Notes: a model not told the origin generated them from the letters alone. A stretch of 64,000 nucleotides of DNA from Flavitalea sp966112615 (GCA_966112615.1 CBHWDO010000011.1:51268-115267), one strand, 5' to 3'; shown: positions 26,241 through 36,639, counted from the stretch's first letter. A program made the numbers and translations.

Positions 26241-26945
26241 TCCCACCACAAAAAACACCATCGTCGCAATCAATCCTCCTACAATAGGTCCCAGGATCGG
26301 TACCCAGGCATAACCCCAGTCAGAATCCCTTTTAGGCATTGGTAAGATTGCATGCAATATTCGAGGACCAAGATCCCGGGCGGGATTGATAGCATAACCG
26401 GTTGGCCCGCCTAAGGAAAGTCCAATACTTAATACTACCAGTGCTGCAGGTAATGCATCCAAAGCACCAAGGCTACTCGACGGAGCTGCCATATAAAATG
26501 CAGCGATCACCAATACAAATGTTCCTATCAGTTCAGTAATAAAATTCTTTCCATAATTACGGATGGCTGGTGTGGTGCAGAATGTAGCCATCTTTGCGTC
26601 ATGACTTTCTGTTGACCTGTAATGATCCAGGTAACTTAAATACACCAGCAATGAACCAGCCATTGCACCTGTAATCTGACCACCGATATATGCCGGAACA
26701 TTTTCCCAGGCAGTTTTTCCTGCCGCAGCAAATGCAATGGAAATCGCCGGGTTCAAATGTGCACCTCCACCAATTTTTGTTGCGGTGAATACAGCAACAA
26801 ATACCGCGATGGCCCATCCAAAAGTGATGACGATCCACCCTGAATTATGACCCTTTGTTTTGTCGAGCACAACATTTGCTACTACGCCATTTCCTAATAA
26901 TATCAATATGGCTGTTCCTATGAATTCAGTAAAGAATAGTGACAT
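26238..26945 (-). CDS. glpF: Glycerol uptake facilitator (aquaglyceroporin)
   Basis: MIP-family channel of about 235 residues with six hydrophobic segments and both pore half-helix motifs, HLNPAIS and AINPARDLGPR. Aspartate after the second NPAR marks glycerol-conducting members. The ATG at 26945 (MSLFFTEF) is chosen because it overlaps the glpD stop codon by one base and begins the first helix. It is the last gene of the glpK-glpD-glpF operon, giving uptake, phosphorylation and oxidation of glycerol. Confidence 0.93.
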   Translation of the reverse strand: MSLFFTEFIGTAILILLGNGVVANVVLDKTKGHNSGWIVITFGWAIAVFVAVFTATKIGGGAHLNPAISIAFAAAGKTAWENVPAYIGGQITGAMAGSLLVYLSYLDHYRSTESHDAKMATFCTTPAIRNYGKNFITELIGTFVLVIAAFYMAAPSSSLGALDALPAALVVLSIGLSLGGPTGYAINPARDLGPRILHAILPMPKRDSDWGYAWVPILGPIVGGLIATMVFFVVG

Positions 26946-28516
26946 TATGCAATCGTGTTTGGTATGTTTTGGGGTAAATACTGAGATGCAATTCTGTTGA
27001 AACTGATCAATTGATCTTCCATCCATTTATCAGTTTCTCCAAGCTCTTTCTGCATGAGCTGTGCAACCGTCAAAGACGCTGCCATGGCTGCTTTCGCGTC
27101 GAGCAACAATGCTCTTGTTCTTCTGGATAATGCATCGTCAAGGGTCATGCAGAATTCATGATGTACTGCATGTACAATCTCCGCCTTTGTATAAGGAAGA
27201 TCAGGATGAAGTAATTCTTTCAGACCAGCATCTTTGTTATACAATTCCTGGATGTATTTTAAATCCGAGCCATAATAGTATCCTGCTTCTTCATAATTAT
27301 CGTTTTCCAGGTGACCATGTATTGGTAGCTGGTCTGTAACACATGGTTTAGATGGCAGCCGGTTTTTATCGATCAATGAACTGATAAGATCATCAGCCAT
27401 TTTTCGATAGGTTGTCCACTTCCCACCGATGATACTTACGAGTCCCGAATCTGAATGCAGTATCAAATGATCTCTTGAAATGTCTGAAGTTTTTTTGGTT
27501 GATCTTATCAATGGCCTTAACCCTGCAAATACACTTTTAATATCATCATATCCCGGATCCTTTGATAAATATCTTTTGATATGTCTGACAAGAAAGCTGA
27601 TCTCTTCTTCGAGTGGTTGTGGTTCAATATTGATTCTTGATACAATAGTATCAGTGGTTCCTACAATGATCTTATTATGCCATGGAACTGCAAACAGTAC
27701 TCTTCCATCATCGGTATGCGGTACCATGATCGCCGCATCCCCCGGTAAGTATTCCTTGTCTAAAACAATATGGATTCCCTGGCTTGGTTTAATAGTGATC
27801 TCCTTTCCAGGTTCATCCATTTGCTGAACCGAATCTGAAAAAACACCGGTTGCATTGATGACTACTTTCGATAGGATTTCATGTTGTACGCCACCGATTT
27901 TATCTGTTGCCAACACACCACTAACTTTTCCATTTGCTTTAAGCAGTGCTGTTACTTCAACATAATTCAAAACAAGTGCACCTTGCTCAAAGGCAGTCTG
28001 GGCAAGGTTTACAGCAAGCCGGGCATCATCAAACTGTCCGTCATGATAAAGTATTCCTCCTCTTAATCCCTGTTGATCAAGTGTTGGAGCATGTTGTAAT
28101 ACTTCTTCCCTTGATAAGAATTCTGAAGGACCAAGACCAAGATTGCCACTCATCCAGTCGTACACTTTCAATCCTAGTCCATAATAAGCACCTTCCCACC
28201 ATTTATAATTGGGAACGATGAAGGATTGATTTTTTACAAGATGTCCTGCATTCTTTTTCATGATACCTCTTTCGCGCAAGGCTTCCAATACAAGCTTGAT
28301 ATTTCCCTGTTGCAGGTATCGTACACCTCCATGAACCAGTTTGGTTGATCTTGATGAAGTGCCTTTTGCAAAGTCATCACGTTCCAGCAGGATTGTTTTG
28401 TATCCGCGTGAAGCCGCATCCACGGCGATTCCTAGCCCGGTGGCTCCTCCGCCGATTATACAAACATCGTAGACAGATGTATCCCTGATTTTTGATATGA
28501 TGCTTTTGCGATTCAT
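26945..28516 (-). CDS. glpD: Aerobic-type glycerol-3-phosphate dehydrogenase
   Basis: FAD-dependent, membrane-associated enzyme oxidising glycerol-3-phosphate to dihydroxyacetone phosphate with electrons going to quinone. The N-terminal dinucleotide-binding motif is IIGGGATGLGIAVDAASRG, followed by KGTSSRSTKLVHGGVRYL, a GlpD signature. The length of 523 is standard. It sits second in the glycerol operon, after glpK and a 114-bp spacer carrying a palindromic repeat, and its stop overlaps the glpF start. Confidence 0.95.
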   Translation of the reverse strand: MNRKSIISKIRDTSVYDVCIIGGGATGLGIAVDAASRGYKTILLERDDFAKGTSSRSTKLVHGGVRYLQQGNIKLVLEALRERGIMKKNAGHLVKNQSFIVPNYKWWEGAYYGLGLKVYDWMSGNLGLGPSEFLSREEVLQHAPTLDQQGLRGGILYHDGQFDDARLAVNLAQTAFEQGALVLNYVEVTALLKANGKVSGVLATDKIGGVQHEILSKVVINATGVFSDSVQQMDEPGKEITIKPSQGIHIVLDKEYLPGDAAIMVPHTDDGRVLFAVPWHNKIIVGTTDTIVSRINIEPQPLEEEISFLVRHIKRYLSKDPGYDDIKSVFAGLRPLIRSTKKTSDISRDHLILHSDSGLVSIIGGKWTTYRKMADDLISSLIDKNRLPSKPCVTDQLPIHGHLENDNYEEAGYYYGSDLKYIQELYNKDAGLKELLHPDLPYTKAEIVHAVHHEFCMTLDDALSRRTRALLLDAKAAMAASLTVAQLMQKELGETDKWMEDQLISFNRIASQYLPQNIPNTIA

Positions 28517-28535
28517 TGTTTCATTTTGTGATCCC

Positions 28536-28636
28536 CGGGCAGAACCTAGCGAAGCGAGGGGCTGAACGTTGAGTGTTGCAGCCGTCGTTCTGCCCGCCCT
28601 TTGGGCGTTCAGCCCGGAGCGTTCAGCCCGTCAGCT
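28536..28636. repeat. GGGCTGAAC-family repeat inside the glycerol operon
   Basis: CGGGCAGAAC (28536-28545) is matched by its exact complement (28587-28596). The block 28587-28617 is almost the same as 39172-39202 (three differences in 31). A CGCCC-TTT-GGGCG hairpin lies inside. The right end overlaps the glpK stop codon. Confidence 0.82.
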
Positions 28637-30127
28637 CGCTCCCCAAACTCTCGCGGCCTTTACAGCCCTCTGCCAACCTTTAATACATGCTTCAATTTTT
28701 TCCTGTGGTAACTGCGGTTCAAACCTTTTATCTACCTGCCACTGCTGCTGCAGCGCATGCACACTATCCCAGTATCCCACAGCCAAACCTGCTAAATATG
28801 CGGCACCTAAGGCTGTGGTCTCGTATACTTTCGGCCTTATTACTGCAACCTGCAATATGTCCGATTGAAATTGCATCAGCAGATCATTCTGGGTTGCACC
28901 ACCATCCACTCTCAACTCTGCTATCGATATTCCTGCATCTGATTCCATCGCCTTCAACACATCATAAGTTTGATATGCTATGCTTTCAATACAGGCTCTT
29001 GCTATATGCGCATTACTGCTGCCCCTCGTCAATCCAAAAATCGATCCTCTTGCATGCTGATCCCAATAAGGTGCGCCTAATCCTGCAAAGGCCGGCACCA
29101 TATACACTCCATTGCTGGAACTCACACTGGTTGCAAGTTTCTCCACATCCTTGGAAGTTCTGATCACCTTTAATTCATCCCTCAACCACTGCACTACCGC
29201 ACCAGCAATAAATATGCTTCCTTCCAACGCATACTCCACTTTATTATTGATCTTCCAGGCCACCGTGGTCAATAGATTATTCTTCGACTCCACTGCTTTT
29301 TCGCCGGTATTCATCAACATAAAACAACCGGTTCCATAAGTATTCTTCACCATCCCAGGTTCGGTACACAACTGGCCAAACAAAGCTGCCTGCTGGTCGC
29401 CCGCAATTCCACTGATAGGAATATTTGAATGTTTTACCACTGCTTCCGTTACACCATAAAGTTTACTTGATGGCCTGATCTCCGGCAACATCGAAGCAGG
29501 TATATTGAAAAATTTCAGCAGATCCTCATCCCATTCACAAGTTTCAATATTCATCAGCATCGTACGCGATGCATTGGTTACATCCGTGATATGGATTTTT
29601 CCTCCAGTCAGCTTCCAGGTCAGCCAACTATCAACAGTTCCGAAGACCAGGTCCCCGTTTTCTGCTTTCTGTCTTGCACCACTTACATTATCCAGGATCC
29701 ATTTGATCTTGCTTGCAGAAAAATAAGCATCAATAACCAGCCCTGTTTTCTTCCTGATAAAATCGGCATGACCACCTGCATTCAATTCATCACAAAATTT
29801 AGCCGTCCTTCTATCCTGCCAAACAATGGCATTATACACAGGTTCACCACTATGCCTGTCCCAAACTATACTTGTTTCCCGCTGATTGGTGATCCCAATT
29901 GCCGCAACCTGGTTGGTTTTGATGCCGGTTCTTGCCATCACTTCGGCCAGTACACTGTACTGAGAAGACCAGATCTCATTTGGATCATGTTCTACCCATC
30001 CTGGCTGAGGATAGATCTGTTTGAACTCTTTCTGTGCAACAGCAGTTATGCTTCCTGAATTGTCGAAGAGAATGGCCCTGGAGCTCGTTGTTCCCTGATC
30101 GAGCGCCAATACGAAACTTGAAACCAT
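28631..30127 (-). CDS. glpK: Glycerol kinase
   Basis: FGGY-family kinase phosphorylating glycerol. N-terminal ALDQGTTSSRAILFD and WVEHDPNEIW are the classic glycerol kinase signatures, and the C-terminal FGGY domain contains GLGAPYWDQHARG and the ELRVDGGATQNDLLMQFQ region. It is 498 residues, full length. First gene of the operon. The stop codon TGA lies within a GTCAGC repeat end, as with other genes flanked by this family. Confidence 0.96.
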   Translation of the reverse strand: MVSSFVLALDQGTTSSRAILFDNSGSITAVAQKEFKQIYPQPGWVEHDPNEIWSSQYSVLAEVMARTGIKTNQVAAIGITNQRETSIVWDRHSGEPVYNAIVWQDRRTAKFCDELNAGGHADFIRKKTGLVIDAYFSASKIKWILDNVSGARQKAENGDLVFGTVDSWLTWKLTGGKIHITDVTNASRTMLMNIETCEWDEDLLKFFNIPASMLPEIRPSSKLYGVTEAVVKHSNIPISGIAGDQQAALFGQLCTEPGMVKNTYGTGCFMLMNTGEKAVESKNNLLTTVAWKINNKVEYALEGSIFIAGAVVQWLRDELKVIRTSKDVEKLATSVSSSNGVYMVPAFAGLGAPYWDQHARGSIFGLTRGSSNAHIARACIESIAYQTYDVLKAMESDAGISIAELRVDGGATQNDLLMQFQSDILQVAVIRPKVYETTALGAAYLAGLAVGYWDSVHALQQQWQVDKRFEPQLPQEKIEACIKGWQRAVKAARVWGAS

Positions 30128-30259
30128 GCAAGCAATTTTGACTGAATATAATTCAATTCAACAAAGTTTTAAAACTCATAAGCAATTATGCCCTGTTATC
30201 AATTTTTCATCCTAGATTAATCCCCCAATTCATACATTCAACCTAAACCGTAACAACAT
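30128..30259. promoter_or_regulatory. Divergent spacer between glpK and the amidohydrolase fusion
   Basis: AT-rich, 132 bp, presumably holding both promoters. I see no perfect TAnnTTTG box and no strong inverted repeat. Confidence 0.35.
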
Positions 30260-33200
30260 ATGAGTCGTTTTATCCGCTCGGGAACCCGACCGGCTGCCCT
30301 GGTTGGCGGACTACTGATCACAGGAGCCGTGCTGGCTTCTTTCTCTGGTACTGTTCGCACTGCAATCGGAATTCCTGAAAAACAATTTGCTGATACTTTA
30401 AAAAATGACAGTGCTCAATTCACTGCATTTAAAGATCTTCCTCTTAAGCCTGCACGTAACATTAAATTTTCAACAAGTGAAGGAACATGGATGTCGCTGG
30501 ATATAAGTCCCGACGGACAAACCCTTCTCTTCGATCTGATGGGTGATATCTACACCATGCCTGTTACAGGTGGCAAAGCAACTCCGATCACAAAAGGTCT
30601 TGCTTTCGATACACATCCAAGATTCAGTCCTGATGGAAAGAAGATCCTCTTCACTTCAGATCGAAGTGGTTCAGAAAATATCTGGATCATTGATACTGAA
30701 AAGAGGGATACGATTCAGTTGACAAAAGATCGCGACCAGAGTTTTCCTGCTGCCACCTGGAGTGCTGATGGTGATTATGTGATCGCATCTAAAGGAAGAT
30801 TGGATATCAAGCTCTGGATGTATCATAAAGATGGTGGAGGAGGAGTGCAACTCATCGAAACACCGGGACTGAAAACCATTGATCCTGCTGTTAGTCCGGA
30901 TGGCAGATATATTTATTATTCTCAACGAAATGGTCCATGGACATACAATGCACCAATGCCGCAGTATTCCATCGGTGTGTATGATCGCGAGAATGCTAAA
31001 ACAAGAACCATTGCTTCAAGATATGGATCTGCATTTACACCTGTTTTGTCGAAGGATGGAAAGTGGCTGGTATATGGAACCAGGTTCGAAGATAAGACCG
31101 GTCTTGTATTACGCAACCTTGAGACCAGTGATGAAAAATGGCTCGCATATCCAGTACAGCGCGATGAACAGGAATCAATTGCAACCATGGGTGTATTACC
31201 TGCAATGGCATTTACACCGGATAGTAAGCACCTGCTCGCATCTTATGGTGGCAAGATCTATAAGATCCCGGTTGATGGATCAAAACCTGCAGAAATTCCT
31301 TTCACTGCTGATGTGAACCTGGAACTTGGTCCACGACTGGATTTCAAATATCCTGTTTCTGATACTTCTCATGCATTGGTAACACAGATCCGTGATGGCG
31401 TTCCTTCTCCCGATGGAAAGAAACTTGCATTCACTGCGCTTAACAGGTTGTATGTAATGGATCTTCCTAACGGTACACCGAAGCGACTTACCACCAATGA
31501 TTTTACTGAAGCACAACCGGCATGGTCGCCCGATGGTAAGTCGATTGCTTTTGTTAGCTGGTCACCAAAAGGTGGCTCCTTGTATAAAATAAACTTTGGT
31601 GCGAAAGCGAATACAGTTCAAAAATTAACCAATGAAGAAGGTGTATTCCTGAGTCCGGTTTTTTCTCCCAAAGGAGACAGAATTGTTTTCATTCGTGGAA
31701 ATCTTCGCAGTTATATTGAATCAGTAGGACCTGTTGCAAACACTGTTGAGAACAGGCTTTCATGGATCGCTGCCAACGGGAGTACCATCACTGAAATTGA
31801 TAAGCAGGGTTATCGTGATAATCCACACTTTGTAAATAATGATGACAGCAGAATTTATTTGAATCAGAATGGAAATCTTCTTTCCATAAGATGGGATGGA
31901 ACAGATGAGAAAGTACATGCAAGAGTTACCGGTATTGCAACTTATGGTATGAGCAGTTTCAAAGACCAGGAACATCAGCATGAATTGAATGCAAGAGATT
32001 TTTGTTTGCTGACAGAGAAAGCAATTGAAGCAATGGAAATGCAGATGCCTTCAAGTGCTAGTGTGGTTACTATGTCGCCCGATGGTAATAAAGCCCTTGC
32101 CCAGGTGAACAATGAGATCTATGTGATCACTATTCCGAAAACTGGTAAAGTTGCCAATATTTCAGTGGCTGATCCTGCATCTTCTACTTTCCCGGCAAGA
32201 AAATTAACTGAGTTGGGTGGTGAATTTGCACATTGGTCTGGTGACGGAAAGAAAGTGCATTGGTCTTTAGGTAATGGTCATTTTATTTATGATGTTGATA
32301 AAGCAAAATCTTTCGAAGACAGTGTGAAGGTTGCAAAGAAAGATGCTGATAAGAAAAAGACTGATTCATTGCTGAAAGCAAAGACGGATACAGTAAAAGT
32401 TAAGGTTGATGCGCTGGCAACAAAAATAAAATCAGATACGCTTTCTCCAAAATCAGATTCATTGGTGAAGAAGCCAACTGAAAAGCCTGAAGAATCAAGG
32501 TATAAGCCTGAAGAATTACAGGTGAAAGTTTATTTCCAGAAAGATTTTCCAAATGCTACAGTGTTGCTGAAAGGTGCGCGGATAATTACCATGAAGGGTG
32601 ATGAAGTAATTGAGAATGGAGATATTCTTGTTGTCAATAACAGGATCAAGGCCATTGGAAAATCAGGCACACTGCAGGTTCCGTCAAATGCACAGGTTGT
32701 TGAAGTGAATGGTAAAACGATCGTTCCAGGATTTGTAGATACACATTCTCATATGTGGACACAATGGGGACTTCATAAAACACAATCATGGATCTATGCA
32801 ACAAATCTTGCGTATGGTGTAACCACAACAAGAGATCCGCAGACTGCCACCACTGATGTATTAACCTATAGTGATATGGTTGATGCAGGTAAGATGGTTG
32901 GTCCAAGAGTGTATTCAACCGGTCCTGGTGTTGGTTTTTGGATGTACAATGTCCGCGACTCTGCACATGCAAGTAATATCCTGAAACAATACAGCAAGTA
33001 TTTCAATACGAAGTATATCAAGATGTATATCACTGGTCCAAGGAATGTTCGCCAGTGGATCATTAAGTCTGCCAAAGAGCAGGGACTGATGCCAACTACA
33101 GAAGGTGGATTGAATTACAAATTGAACATGACTAATTTGTTTGATGGTTATCCCGGACATGAACATGCGATCCCTGTATATCCATTGTACAAGGATGTGG

Positions 33201-33811
33201 TGAAGACCATTGCAGAATCAAAGATGGCGGTAACACCAACGATGCTGGTAGCTTATGGCGGGCCTTTCGGAGAGAATTATTTCTTTCAGACTGAAGAGCC
33301 TTACAAGGATAAAAAGATGCAGCATTTCATGCCTTATGCAGAACTGGCTGCCAAGACAAGAAGAGTCCAGGGATGGTTCATGCCTGAAGAGCATGTATTC
33401 ATGAAGCATGCAAAATCAATGAAGGCAATGGTGGAGAATGGTGCACTTGCTGGAGTAGGAAGTCATGGGGAATTCCAGGGTCTTGGTTATCACTGGGAGA
33501 TCTGGGCAATTCAAAGTGGTGGAATGAAAAACCATGATGCTTTGAAAGTTGCTACGATCTTAGGTGCGCAATCACTTGGACTCGATGGTGATCTTGGTTC
33601 CATTGAAACCGGTAAACTTGCTGATCTTGTGATCCTCGATAAAAACCCACTCGAAAATATCCGCAACACAAACTCAGTGAAGTTTGTGATGAAGAATGGC
33701 CGCCTCTATGAAGGTGATACCATGGATGAGATTTATCCTACAAAGAAGAAGTTAGAAACTTCGGAGTGGAAGATGGATAAGCCGATGGGGAATACGAATC
33801 TCGAAGAGTAG
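30260..33811 (+). CDS. Exported TolB-like beta-propeller / amidohydrolase fusion protein
   Basis: A 1183-residue protein with an N-terminal membrane or signal segment (about residues 14-35). Repeated PD40/TolB-type propeller blades follow (SPDGQTLLFD, SPDGKKILFTSDRSG, SPDGKKLAFTA, SPDGKSIAFVSW) to about residue 690, then a lysine/aspartate/serine-rich linker of about 70 residues. The C-terminal amidohydrolase domain has the HxH motif in VDTHSHMW, IKMYITGP and a GSHGEFQG motif where the last metal aspartate is expected. Such fusions are common in Bacteroidota and are probably periplasmic peptidases or amidases. The substrate is unknown. Confidence 0.85.
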   Translation: MSRFIRSGTRPAALVGGLLITGAVLASFSGTVRTAIGIPEKQFADTLKNDSAQFTAFKDLPLKPARNIKFSTSEGTWMSLDISPDGQTLLFDLMGDIYTMPVTGGKATPITKGLAFDTHPRFSPDGKKILFTSDRSGSENIWIIDTEKRDTIQLTKDRDQSFPAATWSADGDYVIASKGRLDIKLWMYHKDGGGGVQLIETPGLKTIDPAVSPDGRYIYYSQRNGPWTYNAPMPQYSIGVYDRENAKTRTIASRYGSAFTPVLSKDGKWLVYGTRFEDKTGLVLRNLETSDEKWLAYPVQRDEQESIATMGVLPAMAFTPDSKHLLASYGGKIYKIPVDGSKPAEIPFTADVNLELGPRLDFKYPVSDTSHALVTQIRDGVPSPDGKKLAFTALNRLYVMDLPNGTPKRLTTNDFTEAQPAWSPDGKSIAFVSWSPKGGSLYKINFGAKANTVQKLTNEEGVFLSPVFSPKGDRIVFIRGNLRSYIESVGPVANTVENRLSWIAANGSTITEIDKQGYRDNPHFVNNDDSRIYLNQNGNLLSIRWDGTDEKVHARVTGIATYGMSSFKDQEHQHELNARDFCLLTEKAIEAMEMQMPSSASVVTMSPDGNKALAQVNNEIYVITIPKTGKVANISVADPASSTFPARKLTELGGEFAHWSGDGKKVHWSLGNGHFIYDVDKAKSFEDSVKVAKKDADKKKTDSLLKAKTDTVKVKVDALATKIKSDTLSPKSDSLVKKPTEKPEESRYKPEELQVKVYFQKDFPNATVLLKGARIITMKGDEVIENGDILVVNNRIKAIGKSGTLQVPSNAQVVEVNGKTIVPGFVDTHSHMWTQWGLHKTQSWIYATNLAYGVTTTRDPQTATTDVLTYSDMVDAGKMVGPRVYSTGPGVGFWMYNVRDSAHASNILKQYSKYFNTKYIKMYITGPRNVRQWIIKSAKEQGLMPTTEGGLNYKLNMTNLFDGYPGHEHAIPVYPLYKDVVKTIAESKMAVTPTMLVAYGGPFGENYFFQTEEPYKDKKMQHFMPYAELAAKTRRVQGWFMPEEHVFMKHAKSMKAMVENGALAGVGSHGEFQGLGYHWEIWAIQSGGMKNHDALKVATILGAQSLGLDGDLGSIETGKLADLVILDKNPLENIRNTNSVKFVMKNGRLYEGDTMDEIYPTKKKLETSEWKMDKPMGNTNLEE

Positions 33812-33981
33812 GAATACACGGAATACACGGAATACGCGGAATACACTGAATACACGGAATACACAGAAAAAAGACCGAACATAATTGTTCGGTCTTTTTA
33901 TTTAATAAGTTTCCATGTATTCCGCGTATTCCGTGTATTCCATGTATTCCCTTCCACGTCTTCCAAGTCTTCTATGTCTTC
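33811..33981. repeat. Inverted arrays of 9-bp tandem repeats around a bidirectional terminator
   Basis: Six copies of GGAATACAC or single-base variants run from 33811 to 33864. After the terminator, four inverted copies (33914-33949, for example CGTGTATTC) and three copies of a second 9-mer (CACGTCTTC type, 33955-33981) run up to the convergent gene's stop codon. Each gene therefore has GGAATACAC-type repeats pointing away from its own stop. Confidence 0.9.
33866..33901. terminator. Bidirectional intrinsic terminator
   Basis: AAGACCGAAC pairs perfectly with GTTCGGTCTT around a six-base loop. An A-run precedes and a T-run follows, so it can end transcripts from both convergent genes. Confidence 0.9.
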
Positions 33982-33985
33982 CCCC

Positions 33986-36499
33986 TTAAAACACCACCCT
34001 AAACGACCCAAACACCCCAAACCTTTTCACCCTCTCTTCTGGAAGTGGCCTTGGCATTACGCGCCACACAAAATCAAAACGGAAGAGTTTAAAAATATTA
34101 TCAACACCGGTTCCTAATTCGAGATAGGTTTTACCATCCAGTGATTCGAATTTGTATTGAGAACCCAATGGCATGTTGAGTGATTTATTTGCATCATTCA
34201 AACTACCCCATAAACCACGCACAGTATATAACTGACGGAATTTCCATTTCCTTGTTAATGGAATGAACTTGAACAATCCATTTCCAATATTGTGTTCGAA
34301 ATTGAAACCGGCATACTTATCATGCAGGTATTCATATCGATTCATCAAATTGAACGCATACTTGTTGTAATAATAGATCTCATTTCCCGGAGCAATATCC
34401 AGTAACATGTATGGAAGTGTTCCATAAGTCTTTCCTGCAAACACATTGTAATAGATCGAACCGAATGGTGCGATCTTACTGTAATCAGATACACTTGCAT
34501 TCAACTTGGTATAGTTGTATTCACTTCCAAACAAACCGGAGATCCCTTTTGTGATCTTGAAATCAACAATAGGGTAAGGACTTCCCATACTCACTCTCCA
34601 GTAATTTCCATCTAGAAATTTTTCGAGATAAGCATACCTCAATTTCAACGAAACTTCTGAAGTTGTAATGAGCCCGTCTTTCTGTCCATTTCCAAATAAT
34701 TCTTTGGGAGGAAGATTGCGAAGTGGTTCAAATGTTTTGTTGATACCTGTAATGGTTGCAGAAAAACCGGAACTGGTTTCTTTAAAAAATTCAAGCTTCT
34801 TTTCTTCAACCTGCATGAACTTGATTGGAACTCCGGTCTTGCGAATAGCTAACGCAAAAATGTTGTCCTGGCTGATCTCATCAAAATAGGTTTGTCCCCA
34901 GTCGATATCTTTCAGGTAGGAAGCGAAGAGCGACATCCTGGGCGACTTATTAAACACATATAATGCATCAGCCTTATACTTGAAACGCTGGTCTGTAAAT
35001 CCGTAGGCCAGGTATCCGTGCAGGTATAATTTCTTATTGAAATATTTATTGGTTCCAAGATCAAAGCGGGTGCGGAAACCTTCCAGGCTGTTCCAGGTCA
35101 TCCAGTTGTACCAGGGACCAATCTCAAAATTGCCGATCTTTTTGTATCCTGTTCCGATGAAATTTATCCAATCGGTATACTTCTGGAATACAGGCATTTT
35201 CAACAGGGTATCAATCATTTTGTAAACACCCTGTTCATTTTTATTCAACTCTTCATGCCTTGATACCGACCAGAATGCATCGTCCTTATCCTGCGCTTCT
35301 TTTGGCAGAATGACTTCTTCAATGATCTTGTTTTTTGAAAGTTCATGAACTACCGAATCATTGTTGATCAGGATGTTTCGATAGGTCGTTGTTTTTCTTC
35401 CAATAAAAGAAAAAGTTGTTTTACCTAATGGCGCAATGTCAACAACGAATTTATCTTTTGATAAGAACCATGTGGAATCATTCAGCAACTGGTATTCCTG
35501 GATCAGGCTTAGTTTTTCAACAAAATTGATGTTGGCTTCTTTGGCCAGGCGCAGGTTCATTTTCTGCACAGCGAAAGTGGTATCATGTATCCAGCAATCG
35601 CCTTCAAAAGTATTTTCTCCCTTGCGCTTTGGAATAAAGATCAGGTGAAAGAATCTTCTGCCACCAATAATCTGTGTATCGAGAACTTTGTAATTGTAGT
35701 ACGCATCCCCATTATCACTGATCGGACTCACAAATTGTTTGTCCATCACAGGAATGAAATTGCTGTAGAAATTTATATTCTGATCCATTCCACCCAGGAG
35801 CTTAGCCACACTTTCATTATTCACTCCCATGATCTTGCTGGCCTTAAAGACTTCACGTCGTTTGAGTGGAGATTTCTGGAAATAATAATCCGAAATACTT
35901 TCTGTGAGATATACAGGAAGTACAGTTGCCCCTTCACTGGTATCAACATTTTCAAAAATGAATTTGAAAGGGCGCATCAACCTGGCTTCCGACCATTTTT
36001 CTTTATTGATGTTCTTTAGATCGAGTTCAAGTTTATTATAAAGTTCATAAGAGAAATTCCTGAACCTGTACCTGTCGTTGAAAGGTTTCTTTCGAACGAT
36101 CCTTCTCCACATCAGCAATCCTTTATCAACTTTTCTCTTAACAACTACATCAGAGATATAGCGGCCACGTTCAAGAAAAATTACAGTATTGATGACTCCA
36201 TCTTTTTCTTTGGAAAGAAGGGATGAATCGAATTTGACATAAAGATCCTGGTATCCAACATATGTAATAAGTAGTGAATCTGTAGGCCAGTTTTCAAATC
36301 TGAAAAAAAAGTAGCCTGCGGAATCACTTAATTTTCCCTGGTCGGAGTTGTTCAACTTAACGGAAGCAAAAGGAACTGTTTCATCACTATGCCTATCCTT
36401 TATCGTAGCCCTCAGTAACTTGGACTGAGCCTGGATAAGCTGGGATGTTAATAAAAACGCAGCCAGGATAAAGGTTTCGAGCTTGAAGGTTTTCCACAT
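33986..36499 (-). CDS. DUF5686 outer-membrane protein with carboxypeptidase-like N-terminal domain
   Basis: An 837-residue exported protein: signal peptide (MWKTFKLETFILAAFLLTSQLIQAQ), then a carboxypeptidase-regulatory-like beta-sandwich (about residues 27-115, KLNNSDQGKLSDSAGYFFF). A long DUF5686 region, predicted to form an outer-membrane beta barrel from about residue 450, ends with the aromatic FGSFRVVF. Family function is unknown. The ATG at 36499 is chosen because it starts the signal peptide and a minus-strand -7 box TATTTTTG (36508-36515) ends 8 nt upstream. It diverges from the small membrane protein gene of the creD cluster. Confidence 0.85.
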   Translation of the reverse strand: MWKTFKLETFILAAFLLTSQLIQAQSKLLRATIKDRHSDETVPFASVKLNNSDQGKLSDSAGYFFFRFENWPTDSLLITYVGYQDLYVKFDSSLLSKEKDGVINTVIFLERGRYISDVVVKRKVDKGLLMWRRIVRKKPFNDRYRFRNFSYELYNKLELDLKNINKEKWSEARLMRPFKFIFENVDTSEGATVLPVYLTESISDYYFQKSPLKRREVFKASKIMGVNNESVAKLLGGMDQNINFYSNFIPVMDKQFVSPISDNGDAYYNYKVLDTQIIGGRRFFHLIFIPKRKGENTFEGDCWIHDTTFAVQKMNLRLAKEANINFVEKLSLIQEYQLLNDSTWFLSKDKFVVDIAPLGKTTFSFIGRKTTTYRNILINNDSVVHELSKNKIIEEVILPKEAQDKDDAFWSVSRHEELNKNEQGVYKMIDTLLKMPVFQKYTDWINFIGTGYKKIGNFEIGPWYNWMTWNSLEGFRTRFDLGTNKYFNKKLYLHGYLAYGFTDQRFKYKADALYVFNKSPRMSLFASYLKDIDWGQTYFDEISQDNIFALAIRKTGVPIKFMQVEEKKLEFFKETSSGFSATITGINKTFEPLRNLPPKELFGNGQKDGLITTSEVSLKLRYAYLEKFLDGNYWRVSMGSPYPIVDFKITKGISGLFGSEYNYTKLNASVSDYSKIAPFGSIYYNVFAGKTYGTLPYMLLDIAPGNEIYYYNKYAFNLMNRYEYLHDKYAGFNFEHNIGNGLFKFIPLTRKWKFRQLYTVRGLWGSLNDANKSLNMPLGSQYKFESLDGKTYLELGTGVDNIFKLFRFDFVWRVMPRPLPEERVKRFGVFGSFRVVF

Positions 36500-36639
36500 A
36501 TCGGTTGCAAAAATACGAAGAAATGGATTGGACTCTGTGCCAACCATCACATTAGGGGATTCTACTTTAAACCAGGTCGAAAATTTACGAAACAGAAAAA
36601 ATTACCGTAACTACTTGGTAAACTGGTTCTTCTTTTATT

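Noticed and set aside
33811..33864. Possible CRISPR array
   Set aside because: The repeats are 9 bp and directly adjacent without spacers, so this is a tandem repeat; no cas genes are near.
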